From: Reticulitermes speratus
Taxonomy: Eukaryota; Arthropoda; Insecta; Blattodea; Rhinotermitidae
Direction of reading: 5' to 3'
NCBI GenBank assembly: GCA_021186555.1
Contig: JAJKFL010000005.1
Location: forward strand, 55,389,635 to 55,453,634
Length of the DNA stretch: 64,000 bases
Part shown: piece after piece, positions 1-11,519 of the stretch
How positions within the stretch are numbered: the first letter of the stretch is position 1
How the letters are laid out: every line of letters begins with the position of its first letter
Notes under the pieces: generated by a model
Database searches by the model: none
What the model saw: only the letters and a program-made list of their open reading frames with translations
Told to the model about the DNA's origin: nothing
Made by a program: the position numbers and the translations under genes

Positions 1-543
1 GAATGTAGGCCTAGGCCTGACACCATAAGAATGTAGGCCTAGGCCTGACACCATAAGAATGTAGGGCCTAGGCCTGACAAATAAGAATGTAGGCTTTGGC
101 CTGACACCATAAGAATGTAGGCCTAGGCGTGACACCATAAGAATGTAGGTCCTAGGCCTGACACCATAAGAATGTAGGCTAGGCCTGACAAATAAGAATG
201 TAGGCCTAGGCCTGACACCATAAGAATGTAGGCCTAGGCGTGACACCATAAGAATGTAGGCCTAGGCCTGACACATAAGAATTAGGCCTAGGCTGACACA
301 ATAAGAATGTAGGCCTAGGCCTGACACCATAAGAATGTAGGCCTAGGCCTGACACATAAGAATGTAGGCCTAGGCTGAACCATAGAATGTAGGCCAGGCT
401 GACACATAAGAATGTAGCTAGGCCTGACACTAGATTAGGCCTAGGCCTGACACCATAAGAATGTAGGCCTAGGCCTGACACCATAAGAATGTAGGCCTAG
501 GCCTGACAAAATAAGAATGTAGGCTTTGGCCTGACACAATAAG
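1..543. repeat. 28-bp tandem array (about 19 copies), cut by window edge
   Basis: The unit reads gaatgtaggcctaggcctga followed by caccataa. It contains the palindromic core taggccta. Copies between about 260 and 430 are full of one- and two-base deletions, whereas the outer copies are regular. The array begins before the window. No protein is likely: short frames across it are only translations of the repeat. Confidence 0.95.
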
Positions 544-711
544 CTTATTACACGCCAGACAAGTAACGCAGTCTTCAAATTTACATTACATATGTAAGTT
601 AAGATCACAAGATTGTACGAGTACAGTGTATGTAGCACGCAAGGGGTAAGAAATGTATACAAGTTTTTGTTGGGAAACATAAATTATATAAAAAGAACTC
701 CATGATTTGTA

Positions 712-1361
712 ATCCCTACCAAATACTATTAGAATGATCAAATCAAGGATGATGAGATGGACTAGGCATGTGGCAAGCATTTGGGAGAAAATAAATGCAT
801 ACAGATTTTGGTGACGATTTCTGAAGGAAAGAGGCCACTTGGAAGACTTCGGCGTAGATGGGAGGTAAAAGGTAAAGGTAAAGGTAAAGTTTTCCCTAGA
901 ACAGGCCATGAAGGCCCAGAGGGGGAGTAGAGGTATAGCTCTACTCTTTCCTTAACCCCGGCACTAGATGTGGGTGGGTGGTTAAATCCACGCCCCGGCC
1001 GCTTTACCCCCGGGAAAGAGACCCGGTACCCATTGTACAGGAGGCTGGGTGGGCCCCAGGGCAGGTCTGGACGGGTGCTGAAAATCTCACCCTCACCGGG
1101 ATTCGATCCCTGGACCGTCCAGCCCGTAGCGAGTCGCTATACCGACTGGGCTATCGCGGTCCGTGTAGATGGAGGATAACATTAAACTGTACCTTAAGGA
1201 AACAGGGCGAGAGGGCGTAAACTGAATTGTCACTTTTATGACAAGGAAAAGAGGCAGGCTGTTGTGAAGACGGTAATGAACTTCCGATCTGCATTAAAGG
1301 CAGAGAAATCCTTGACTATTTGAGGAACTACTAACAGCTCAAAAAGAGCCCCGCTCAATGG

Positions 1362-1394
<33 letters not shown>

Positions 1395-1395
1395 C
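712..1395 (+). mobile_element. LINE 3' fragment (family 1), interrupted by a SINE
   Basis: Residual coding sequence at 735-865 still reads like the C-terminal part of the LINE product seen better at 44345-44803 (MIKSR, MRW, HVA, then a decayed AYR and GVDGR stretch). Homology resumes at 1165 after a SINE and runs through the 3' untranslated region to a (GTTA)n tail at about 1361-1394. In-frame stops and deletions show it is dead. The protein is the segment downstream of the reverse transcriptase of a non-LTR retrotransposon. I do not assign a clade. Confidence 0.8.
866..1164 (-). mobile_element. tRNA-derived SINE, family A, full length
   Basis: The element reads on the minus strand. Its head near 1164 has an A-box-like tagcccagtcgg and a B-box-like ggatcgaatccc, as in a tRNA-derived RNA polymerase III promoter. 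Its tail near 866-890 is a GGTAAA simple repeat. A target-site duplication, gtagatgggagg at 854-865 and gtagatggagg at 1165-1175, brackets it, so it inserted into the LINE at 712-1395. Short frames across it are shadows. Confidence 0.92.
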
Positions 1396-1964
1396 ATATT
1401 AGGTTTATAGACAACAGAGGAGAGAGAAATCTTCGAGATTCAAAATTTGGACCCTCCTGCTATGAGATAGAGATGCTGCAGCGAGTTTAAAAACCAGACG
1501 ATCAATCTTCATCATGGAAGCCATTAACCTGTATGCAAATTAAGAGAGCGTCGTTAAACAACTACAGGGAAATCAATCAAGTGTGGTGCAGTGTCCAGTG
1601 TCGCTGCTGTTTGCATTCCATCAACTGCAGATGAAATAAGGGCGATGAAGCTACGGTATGGCACTGTAATTACTGGCTGTCGGCTGATGGAACATAAACA
1701 AACCCGCTCATTGCAGGGGTGCCAACGTTCCAAAAATAAAGGAAAATTACATTATCTCTGGACAGGTTTCAAGAGCTGACAGAGGGTTCGTCCTAGTCGT
1801 TGCTTAATTTTAGTTCTTTTGGAGTTTAAATTAAGATATAAAGTTAGAAACTGAAATTATGACTGAGCTTAAATGTAAAAACTTTTGAAATAAATAAAAA
1901 GATTAAGTATATGGAAAATGTAACTGTAATATTTTGATATATTTATAGTCAAACAAATGAGTCC
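1396..1964. other. No gene seen
   Basis: This stretch is AT-rich and non-repetitive. A 62-codon frame at 1591-1779 has no recognisable motif. I see no RNA gene or mobile element in it. Confidence 0.5.
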
Positions 1965-1999
1965 CTGAGAATGAACCTGAATTAAGTGTTCGAAACATG
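1965..1999 (+). other. Hammerhead-like hairpin motif, degenerate
   Basis: CTGAGAA at 1965-1971 is followed by GAAC (1973-1976), an 11-base loop, GTTC (1988-1991) and GAAACATG. The order matches the motif at 43772-43806, but the stem is short and the base expected at the cleavage position is G, which canonical hammerheads do not use. It is probably a decayed copy. Confidence 0.4.
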
Positions 2000-2084
2000 T
2001 AGGACAGTGAAATTACACAATTAATGTGTTTAAATTGTACATTTGTCGGACTGTAAATATAGAGATAAAATGTACGGCATGTAT

Positions 2085-2170
2085 AATACAGGGCATACAC
2101 AAAAGAATGGTGCGGTTTTAATAGTGATCACTATTAAAACCGCACCATTCGTTTGTGTATGCCCTGTATT
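2085..2170. repeat. 86-bp near-perfect palindrome
   Basis: The left arm 2085-2127 and right arm 2128-2170 are reverse complements with one mismatch and no spacer. The outer ends read cagggcatacacaaa and its complement, flanked by TA-rich sequence. It could be a miniature inverted-repeat transposable element collapsed to its two terminal repeats, or a cruciform-forming palindrome. There is no coding content. Confidence 0.95.
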
Positions 2171-2380
2171 TTGATTGTAAGTGAAACAGATTACAGCAAA
2201 ACAAGATCAGTGACTCACCGTAACTCACGGCTAACTGAATTTGAAGCTTTTAAATTTCGCTTTTTTTAAAACAACAAAATATTTTATTGTAACGTAATGA
2301 TTCGACGTTACGTAATGCTTCAAATTTACACTTTGAATACTGGGGAAGAACGAAAAGTCACTGAGGGCACAACAATAAGA

Positions 2381-2655
2381 AGTGAAATCACTTTTATGTC
2401 CAATGTTTCCCGATTTCCGAAAGAGCATTGCTTTTTAGAAGGTTCCCAGGCTTCGCCCGTTTGTCCTTCTGGTAGGACCAACATGCAGATGAATGAGATA
2501 TTTGTGGAACGATACTGACAGAGGAAAACCGAAGTACTCGGAGGAAAACCTGTCTCCAGTGTCACTTTGTCCACCACAAATCTCCATACGTTGGCCTGAG
2601 ATACAACTCGGGACTCCACAGTGAGAACTAACGGCCTGAGCCATGGCACAAAGTA
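2381..2655 (-). mobile_element. tRNA-derived SINE, family C
   Basis: On the minus strand the head shows an A-box-like tggctcaggccg, then gagttgtatctc near the B-box position. The body (ggtggacaaagtg, ggttttcctccgag, cttcggttttcctc) and the 3' end (caatgctctttcggaaatcg, ggacataaa) recur at 11082-11356, 51105-51215 and 52095-52225. A-box and B-box matches are imperfect, so this copy is probably inactive. Overlapping short frames are shadows. Confidence 0.8.
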
Positions 2656-3440
2656 ACTTCATCTCATGTACATATATACATTGAGTTTCTAGTTCACAGA
2701 AAACACAGTCCATGTCTATTATTAAAATCACTACATTAATTTAACAGGTAGAGGTGTCCCAGTTTACGCCAAGAAAGTATAAGGAAAAATTGAGGTATAG
2801 CTCCACTTATTCTGAATTTGTGGCAATTTACGACTTCTGGACAAGAATTATTATTCCTCAAAACTCTGTAAACAGTGATCACACACGGACATACTTAGCG
2901 ACATGTCAACTATATAAGTCGAAGCTGATGTGTCAAATTTCAAAGACTTACGCGGTATATCCGTTCAGGCAAGCTCGACAGATACTCCCCTTACTTACGC
3001 ATAAAGTCTGGGCTACTGGATTTACCTTTCAGTGTCCTATCGAGTGTTATGTGCTCTGCCCATCGGTGGTCAATATGTGGGGAAGAAGGGGCCGATGGTT
3101 TATTGATGGGAAAAGCAAAGGCGGAGAAAAACTTGAGATCGCGGTGAACTTGGGCTGCACGCACGCAAATGTCAGTGTAGCACGCACTCACACACACGTC
3201 AGCAAGACCTTTTGAATTCCAGTGTAGCCCAGGTGGGCGATGAATAAAAAACAAAGATTTGAGCGGGGTGCGACCCTCCGTGTCGATCACCAAATGGGTT
3301 ACTTCGGTGGTAAATTGTCGTAATTCTGCTGTTGACTCATATGCTTTCCTCAGGGTGAATTCAGAGGGCTCACTACTCTTTTTGGAAGCTGGATGTAAGC
3401 CAATCAGGACGAGCGTAGATGAATATATTTTAACCTTCAA
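2656..3440. other. Unassigned; overlapping short frames on both strands
   Basis: A 149-codon minus-strand frame (2991-3440) and a 153-codon plus-strand frame (2754-3215) overlap. Neither shows a domain, signal peptide or compositional sign of coding, and both run into repeats. The minus frame is longer than usual for random DNA of this composition, so a relic coding segment of a transposon cannot be excluded. I do not call a gene. Confidence 0.35.
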
Positions 3441-3442
3441 AG

Positions 3443-5890
3443 AGCTAAATTAACCTGAATTATATATAAAGATTCAGTCCGTACCGCGCAGTAAACATAC
3501 TCCGTCTCAGTTATACAAACCAGTCTGTTAATGTTGTACAGTGAAATAATCGCTGTTTGTTCTGAGATCCACACAAAACACATAAATACAGTCCGTACCG
3601 CGCAGTAAACACACTCCGTCTCAGTTATACAAACCAGTCAGTTAATGTTGTACAGTGAAATAATCGCTGTTTGTTCTGAGATCCACACAAAACACATAAA
3701 TACAGTCAGTACCGCGCAGTAAACACACTCCGTCTCAGTTATACAGACCAGTCAGTTAATGCTGTACAGTGAAATAATCGCTGTTTGTTCTGCGATCCAC
3801 ACAAAACACATAAATACAGTCCGTACCGCGCAGTAAACACACTCCGTCTCAGTTATACAAACCAGTCAGTTAATGCTGTACAGTGAAATAATCGCTGTTT
3901 GTTCTGCGATCCACACAAAACACATAAATACAGTCCGTACCGCGCAGTAAACACACTCTGTCTCAGTTATACAAACCAGTCAGTTAATGCTGTACAGTGA
4001 AATAATCGCTGTTTGTTCTGAGATCCACACAAAACACATAAATACAGTCCGTACCGCGCAGTAAACACACTCCGTCTCAGTTATACAAACCAGTCAGTTA
4101 ATGCTGTACAGTGAAATAATCGCTGTTTGTTCTGCGATCCACACAAAACACATAAATACAGTCCGTACCGCGCAGTAAAAACACTCCGTCTCAGTTATAC
4201 AAACCAGTCAGTTAATGCTGTACAGTGAAATAATGGCTGTTTGTTCTGAGATCACACAAAACACATAAATACAGTCCGTACCGCGCAGTAAACACACTCC
4301 GTCTCAGTTATACAAACCAGTCAGTTAATGCTGTACAGTGAAATAATCGCTGTTTGTTCTGAGATCCACACAAAACACATAAATACAGTCCGTACCGCGC
4401 AGTAAACACACTCCGTCTCAGTTATACAAACCAGTCAGTTAATGCTGTACAGTGAAATAATCGCTGTTTGTTCTGCGATCCACACAAAACACATAAATAC
4501 AGTCCGTACCGCGCAGTAAACACACTCCGTCTCAGTTATACAAACCAGTCAGTTAATGCTGTACAGTGAAATAATGGCTGTTTGTTCTGCGATCCACACA
4601 AAACACATAAATACAGTCCGTACCGCGCAGTAAACACACTCCGTCTCAGTTATACAAACCAGTCAGTTAATGCTGTACAGTGAAATAATGGCTGTTTGTT
4701 CTGAGATCCACACAAAACACATAAATACAGTCCGTACCGCGCAGTAAACACACTCCGTCTCAGTTATACAAACCAGTCAGTTAATGCTGTACAGTGAAAT
4801 AATGGCTGTTTGTTCTGAGATCCACACAAAACACATAAATACAGTCCGTACCGCGCAGTAAACACACTCCGTCTCAGTTATACAAACCAGTCAGTTAATG
4901 CTGTACAGTGAAATAATCGCTGTTTGTTCTGCGATCCACACAAAACACATAAATACAGTCCGTACCGCGCAGTAAACACACTCCGTCTCAGTTATACAAA
5001 CCAGTCAGTTAATGCTGTACAGTGAAATAATGGCTGTTTGTTCTGCGATCCACACAAAACACATAAATACAGTCCGTACCGCGCAGTAAACACACTCCGT
5101 CTCAGTTATACAAACCAGTCAGTTAATGCTGTACAGTGAAATAATCGCTGTTTGTTCTGCGATCCACACAAAACACATAAATACAGTCCGTACCGCGCAG
5201 TAAACACACTCCGTCTCAGTTATACAAACCAGTCAGTTAATGCTGTACAGTGAAATAATCGCTGTTTGTTCTGCGATCCACACAAAACACATAAATACAG
5301 TCCGTACCGCGCAGTAAACACACTCTGTCTCAGTTATACAAACCAGTCAGTTAATGCTGTACAGTGAAATAATCGCTGTTTGTTCTGAGATCCACACAAA
5401 ACACATAAATACAGTCCGTACCGCGCAGTAAACACACTCCGTCTCAGTTATACAAACCAGTCAGTTAATGCTGTACAGTGAAATAATCGCTGTTTGTTCT
5501 GCGATCCACACAAAACACATAAATACAGTCCGTACCGCGCAGTAAACACACTCCGTCTCAGTTATACAAACCAGTCAGTTAATGCTGTACAGTGAAATAA
5601 TGGCTGTTTGTTCTGAGATCCACACAAAACACATAAATACAGTCCGTACCGCGCAGTAAACACACTCCGTCTCAGTTATACAAACCAGTCAGTTAATGCT
5701 GTACAGTGAAATAATCGCTGTTTGTTCTGAGATCCACACAAAACACATAAATACAGTCCGTACCGCGCAGTAAACACACTCCGTCTCAGTTATACAAACC
5801 AGTCAGTTAATGCTGTACAGTGAAATGATCGCTGTTTGTTCTGAGATCCACACAAAACACATAAATACACTGTGTGCAAGTCGCCATTAC
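3443..5890 (+). mobile_element. Element with internal 114-bp tandem array, copy 1
   Basis: The array covers 3475-5868, exactly 21 units of 114 bp. Units begin cagtccgtaccgcgcagtaa and end acacaaaacacataaata. Left of the array, ttaacctgaattatatataa is the same flank that borders the array at 50054-51052 in inverse orientation. Right of it, cactgtgtg matches the borders at 20183 and 61893. Two unit variants (gagatc or gcgatc; atcgctg or atggctg) are interspersed. I read this as a dispersed element that carries a variable-number array. Confidence 0.85.
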
Positions 5891-6792
5891 TACTGCCCTA
5901 ATCTTGATATGTGATTCATATCTTCATAAGAGTAATTAACCCAGGCTCCTCCAAAAGTCGGTATTTATCTACGAGACTACGCGGCGATATATCGCAAGCA
6001 TCGCTACAAAAATTTCAAATTTCATTACATGTAAACTTATAAAAGACAAATTATACAGCTTTTCAAAATTCTACTGCACATAAACAAGTTGCATTTGTCG
6101 ATATGCAGCCCGTTGTACTCGTGCATGTATGTGTGTATTTATGTATGTATGTATGTATGTATGTATGTATATATATATGTATGTATATATATATGTATGT
6201 ATGTGTGTATGTATGTAACCACGCAAGGTTTCTGTAGACTATACACATTTGTTGTTGCAAGTTTTCGACTAGTACAGCGCACGCACGCACGCACGCATAC
6301 ACACACACCACCTGCTGTGAGGGGGAACTGGAGTACAGGCGCCCGCGGGGACATTTTCAAAATTGGAAAAATGGAATGAGAGGGAAATGGACGTGGGATG
6401 AGACGAACAGAGAGGCACGGCGAGAATTAAAGAGGAATTGAAAACAAAATGATACGAGTAGTAAAACAAAATAGAGAAACATTAGACAGTGTAAGAATGC
6501 TTTTCAACAGAAGAGGAGAGTGAAACTGGAGGTTTTGTGACGAATGAGGTGATAGAGAGAAAGCTGAATTAACAGAGAAGTGTTAAGCGATAAACATACT
6601 GCAAGGAGAATGTAGGACTGCGTAGAAAAGGAGGGTAAGTTAGTGCATAGAACAAGGCGGTGTAGAGAGTGGCCAAGACAATAGAACATGCAGTTGCCCT
6701 AATAAAGAGCCGGTTTGGTCCATACATCAAACCTGCTCTCTTGGCAGTATATAACACGATGCGTACCTAGAAACTAGAGGTGAAGCCTGAAA
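5891..6792. other. Spacer with microsatellites
   Basis: It contains a (TATG)n/(TA)n microsatellite at about 6122-6216 and a (GCAC)n run at about 6280-6297. The rest (6330-6700) is purine-rich on the plus strand. Short frames over the microsatellite encode only Tyr/Val/Cys or His/Thr runs. No gene is seen. Confidence 0.6.
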
Positions 6793-9556
6793 AATGTGCC
6801 TAGAAATATCCAGCAATAAACTGACCTGATGTGCCTAGAAATATCCAGCAATAACCTGACCTGATGTGCCTAGAAATATCCAGCAATAACCTGACCTAAT
6901 GTGCCTAGAAATATCCAGCAATAACCTGACCTGATGTGCCTAGAAATATCCAGCAATAACCTGACCTAATGTGCCTAGAAATATCCAGCAATAACCTGAC
7001 CTGATGTGCCTAGAAATATCCAGCAATAACCTGACCTAATGTGCCTAGAAATATCCAGCAACAACCTGACCTGATGTGCCTAGAAATATCCAGCAATAAC
7101 CTGACCTGATGTGCCTAGAAATATCCAGCAATAACCTGCCCTAATGTGCCTAGAAATATCCAGCAACAACCTGACCTGATGTGCCTAGAAATATCCAGCA
7201 ATAACCTGACCTAATGTGCCTAGAAATATCCAGCAATAACCTGACCTAATGTGCCTAGAAATATCCAGCAATAACCTGACCTAATGTGCCTAGAAACTAT
7301 CCAGCAATAACCTGACCTAATGTGCCTAGAAATATCCAGCAATAACCTGATCTAATGTGCCTAGAAATATCCAGCAATAACCTGACCTAATGTGCCTAGA
7401 AATATTCAGAAATAACGTGCCTAATGTGCCTAGAAATATCCAGCAATAACCTGACCTAATGTGCCTAGAAATATCCAGCAATAACCTTACCTAATGTGCC
7501 TAGAAATATCCAGCAATAACCTGACCTAATGTGCCTAGAAATATCCAGCAATAACCTGACCTAATGTGCCTAGAAATATCCAGCAATAACCTGACCTAAT
7601 GTGCCTAGAAATATCCAGCAATAACCTGACCTAATGTGCCTAGAAATATTCAGAAATAACGTGCCTAATGTGCCTAGAAATATCCAGCAATAACCTGACC
7701 TAATGTGCCTAGAAATATCCAGCAATAACCTTACCTAATGTGCCTAGAAATATCCAGCAATAACCTGACCTAATGTGCCTAGAAATATCCAGCAATAACC
7801 TGACCTAATGTGCCTAGAAATATCCAGCAATAACCTGACCTAATGTGCCTAGAAATATCCAGCAATAACCTGGCCTAATGTGCCTAGAAATATCCAGCAA
7901 TAACCTGACCTAATGTGCCTAGAAATATACAGCAATAACCTGACCTGATGTGCCTAGAAATATCCAGCAATAACTTGACCTAATGTGCCTAGAAATATCC
8001 AGCAATAAACTGACCTAATGTGCCTAGAAATATCCAGCAATAACCTGACCTAATGTGCCTAGAAATTTCCAGCAATAACCTGACCTGATGTGCCTAGAAA
8101 TATCCAGCAATAAACTGACCTAATGTGCCTAGAAATATCCAGCAATAACCTGACCTAATGTGCCTAGAAATATCCAGCAATAACCTGACCTAATGTGCCT
8201 AGAAATATCCAGCAATAACCTGACCTAATGTGCCTAGAAATATACAGCAATAACCTGACCTAATGTGCCTAGAAATATACAGCAATAACCTGACCTAATG
8301 TGCCTAGAAATATACAGCAATAACCTGACCTAATGTGCCTAGAAATATCCAGCAATAACTTGACCTAATGTGCCTAGAAATATCCAGCAATAACCTGACC
8401 TAATGTGCCTAGAAATATCCAGCAATAACCTGACCTGATGTGCCTAGAAATATCCAGCAATAACCTAACCTAATGTGCCTAGAAATATCCAGCAATAACC
8501 TGACCTAATGTGCCTAGAAATATCCAGCAATAACCTGACCTGATGTGCCTAGAAATATCCAGCAATAACCTGACCTAATGTGCCTAGAAATATCCAGCAA
8601 TAACCTGACCTAATGTGCCTAGAAATATCCAGCAATAACCTAACCTAATGTGCCTAGAAATATCCAGCAATAACCTGACCTAATGTGCCTAGAAATTTCC
8701 AGCAATAACCTGACCTGATGTGCCTAGAAAATATCCAGCAATAACCTGACCTAATGTGCCTAGAAATATCCAGCAATAACCTGACCTAATGTGCCTAGAA
8801 ATATCCAGCAATAACCTGACCTAATGTGCCTAGAAATATCCAGCAATAACCTGACCTGATGTGCCTAGAAATTTCCAGCAATAACCTGACCTGATGTGCA
8901 TAGAAATATCCAGCAATAACCTGACCTAATGTGCCTAGAAATATCCAGCAATAACCTGACCTAATGTGCCTAGAAATATCCAGCAATAACCTGACCTAAT
9001 GTGCCTAGAAATATCCAGCAATAACCTGACCTAATGTGCCTAGAAATATCCAGCAATAACCTGACCTAATGTGCCTAGAAATATCCAGCAATAACCTTAC
9101 CTAATGTGCCTAGAAATATCCAGCAATAACCTGACCTAATGTGCCTAGAAATAGCCAGCAATAACCTGACCTAATGTGCCTAGAAATATCCAGCAATAAC
9201 CTGACCTAATGTGCCTAGAAATATCCAGCAATAACCTGACCTAATGTGCCTAGAAATATCCAGCAATAACCTGACCTAATGTGCCTAGAAATATCCAGCA
9301 ATAACCTGACCTAATGTGCCTAGAAATATCCAGCAATAACCTTACCTAATGTGCCTAGAAATATCCAGCAATAACCTGACCTAATGTGCCTAGAAATATC
9401 CAGCAATAACCTGACCTAATGTGCCTAGAAATATCCAGCAATAACCTGACCTAATGTGCCTAGAAATATCCAGCAATAACCTGACCTAATGTGCCTAGAA
9501 ATATCCAGCAATAACCTGACCTAATGTGCCTAGAAATATCCAGCAATAGCCCGACC
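6793..9556. repeat. 35-bp tandem array (about 79 copies)
   Basis: The unit is tgtgcctagaaatatccagc plus aataacctgacctaa. Copies are highly uniform, differing mainly at ctgacctaa or ctgacctga. A private variant unit (aatattcagaaataacgtgc) occurs twice, about 245 bp or seven units apart (near 7400 and 7645), showing segmental duplication inside the array. No coding function is supported. Confidence 0.97.
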
Positions 9557-9682
9557 CGTTACATAGCAAGATACCTTCAGTGTCAACATCTAACGTGTTA
9601 TCAAGACAATGCTAACATTGCTCACGTTAAGGGTCAAAATAACAAAAAACACGATACAAATTACAAAATATGTATTCAAGTA

Positions 9683-9720
9683 CTAGGTGCGCCCAGAAAG
9701 TAATGCAACGCATTTTTTTT
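9683..9720 (+). repeat. mariner left terminal inverted repeat
   Basis: It starts ctaggtgcgcccagaaagta and ends in a T run. It pairs with 10968-11005 with one mismatch, cgcat against cacat. In this family the terminal repeat is the transposase binding site. Confidence 0.95.
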
Positions 9721-9842
9721 CTCGGCCCAATTTTGTTGGATAAAAATGATATTTTGCGTGCTGTATCTTTAAAATGTCCCGCGTTTATGCACATAGGCGC
9801 AATGTTTCCCGCTGGATAGCAGCGCAGTAGTGAGCTTTCAAA

Positions 9843-10896
9843 ATGGAGTCTGCAAGTGACGTGCGTTCTAAACAGAGAGCAGTAATTGAGTTTCTTTTGG
9901 CAGAAAACGAAACGAGTGAATCAATTCACAGGCGCTTAAGAAAGGTCTATGGAGACATGGCAGTGGATAAAAGCACCGTCAGCCGTTGGGCGAAGCGATT
10001 GGCGTTATCAGAACAAGGACGGGGCACTGTCTGATCTCCCGCGCTCGGGCCGCCCATCAACAGCTGTGACGCCTGCAACAGTGCAACGAGCCGACAGTCT
10101 TATTCGAGACGATCGGAGAATCACCACTGTACTCGGTATTGGTAAGGGAAGCGTAGACAAAATCATTCACCAGTTAGGATATTCAAAGGTCTGTGCCCGA
10201 TGGGTCCCTCGAAACATAACCGAAGAGCACAAGCAACAAAGAAAAGCCATCTGCTCCGAGTTGCTTGCTCGTTACGAGGTTGAGGGTGACGATTTCTTGT
10301 CCACCATTGTCACGGGTGATGAGACATGGATTCATCACTTCGAGCCCGAGACGAAAAGGCAATCCATGGAGTGGCATCACACGACCTCTCCTCGGAAGAA
10401 AAAGTTTAAAGCAGTTCCCTCAGCCGGCAAGATCATGGCGACAGTCTTTTGGGACTGTGAAGGAGTCATTCTCATAGACGTGTTGCCCAGTGGCCAAACG
10501 ATCAACTCGGACGTCTATGTGGAAACACTGAAGAAGCTGAAGAAGCGTTTCCGGAGAGTTCGTTCCCATAAAGATGCGACAAAAGTGCTTCTTCAACACG
10601 ACAATGCGAGGCCACACACAAGTCTGCGTACCCGAGAGGCCATCACAAAACTTCAGTGGACTGTCCTGCCTCATCCACCGTACAGCCCGGATCTGGCTCC
10701 TTCCGACTACCATCTTTTCGGTCCCTTGAAAGGTGCAATCCGCGGAAAGAGGTTTGAGGACGACGAGGAAGTCATTGCTGAAGTAAAGAGGTGGTTGCGA
10801 CAGAGACCTGCAGAGTGGTACCGCGAAGGCATACAGGCTCTCGCATCTCGGTGGCGTAAGGCCAAAGATTTAGAAGGAGACTATGTTGAAAAATAG
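9843..10896 (+). pseudogene. mariner transposase, frameshifted
   Basis: Mariner transposases cut and paste the element at TA sites, using an N-terminal helix-turn-helix DNA-binding region and a C-terminal D,D34D catalytic core. The reading frame starts at the ATG at 9843 (MESASDVRSKQRAVIEF), and its first 50 or so codons include helix-turn-helix-like sequence (STVSRWAKR). That frame stops at 10034. The remainder continues in the next frame from about 9985 to 10896, so a one-base indel or equivalent lies near 9985-10010. In the downstream frame, counting from 9949, the catalytic aspartates are residue 124 in TGDETW, residue 218 in HDNARPH and residue 253 in LAPSDYHLF. The last two are 34 residues apart. 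The linker motif WVPRN is present. The segment around RRITTVLGIGKG looks several residues shorter than is usual. The core is open and all three aspartates are intact, but the frameshift makes this copy non-autonomous unless it is a sequencing error. Confidence 0.93.
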
Positions 10897-10967
10897 GTTT
10901 AGGTAGCCAAAGATTCATGTAATGATGTGACATATTTGAAGTTTAATAAAATCAATTGTGAATGAGA

Positions 10968-11005
10968 AAAAAAAATGTGTTGCATTACTTTCTGGGCGCA
11001 CCTAG
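10968..11005 (-). repeat. mariner right terminal inverted repeat
   Basis: It is the reverse complement of the left terminal repeat with one mismatch, and is followed by the TA at 11006-11007. Confidence 0.95.
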
Positions 11006-11081
11006 TATTTGATAAGTAACAGTAAATATTAAATTATTTACTGCGGATCCATTTAGGCTTGTGTACAAAATGTGTTTTACT

Positions 11082-11356
11082 ACGTGGCATAGCTCAGACG
11101 GTCAGGCTCATGTGTCTCACCGCGGAGGTGCGGGTTCGATACCGGACCCATAACAGTCTGTGTAAGATTTGTGGCGGAAAGTGCATGACGCACGTTTTCG
11201 CCGAAACTTCAGTTTTCCTCGGGGTTCATCCGACAATGCTCCATAATTCATCTTCACAGTTCCCATTATCAGAAGGACATCGGGACAAAATCTGTGAAAA
11301 TGTAGGCAATGAGAGTGTTCTTTCTGAAATCGGGAGAAATGGACATAAATATGTAT
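11082..11356 (+). mobile_element. tRNA-derived SINE, family C
   Basis: The head contains tggcatagctcagacggtca (A-box-like) and gcgggttcgatacc (B-box-like), spaced as in a tRNA. The body shares gatttgtggcgga, cttcagttttcctcgg and gttctttctgaaatcggg with the copies at 2381-2655 and 51105-51215. A tRNA gene is unlikely because the sequence continues into the shared body and the acceptor arm does not pair convincingly. Confidence 0.82.
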
Positions 11357-11519
11357 AAATTGCTTCGTCTTTAAAGGGTTATAATGAATTATTCGAGTTG
11401 CGGACAGCCGTTTAAGAGTTGTCTTATGCTGAGTTTTGGAGGAAGGTTCACAGTCTACGAATGTAAAGATTAGAGCGTCTAGAATCGTCCAATGACTACT
11501 TTGCCTCTGAAGGCTTACT

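Larger units (their letters stand above)
9683..11005 (+). mobile_element. mariner-family DNA transposon, nearly complete
   Basis: The 1,323-bp element has terminal inverted repeats of about 38 bp at 9683-9720 and 10968-11005, starting ctaggtgcgcccagaaagta, with one mismatch. TA dinucleotides at 9681-9682 and 11006-11007 are the expected target-site duplication of Tc1/mariner elements. A single transposase reading frame fills the interior. The well-preserved ends suggest a fairly recent insertion. It lies between the end of the 35-bp array and a SINE. Confidence 0.97.

Noticed and set aside
1361..1394. Telomeric repeat tract
   Set aside because: The unit is the tetramer GTTA, not the insect TTAGG pentamer, and it recurs as the LINE 3' tail.
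2991..3440. A 149-codon minus-strand gene
   Set aside because: It has no recognisable domain and an antisense frame of similar length overlaps it. It is kept only as an unassigned note.
3475..9556. CRISPR-like arrays
   Set aside because: Units are contiguous with no unique spacers, there are no cas genes, and the DNA is eukaryotic.
11084..11158. A functional tRNA gene (A- and B-box-like sequences)
   Set aside because: The sequence continues into a body shared with other SINE copies and the acceptor arm does not pair well.
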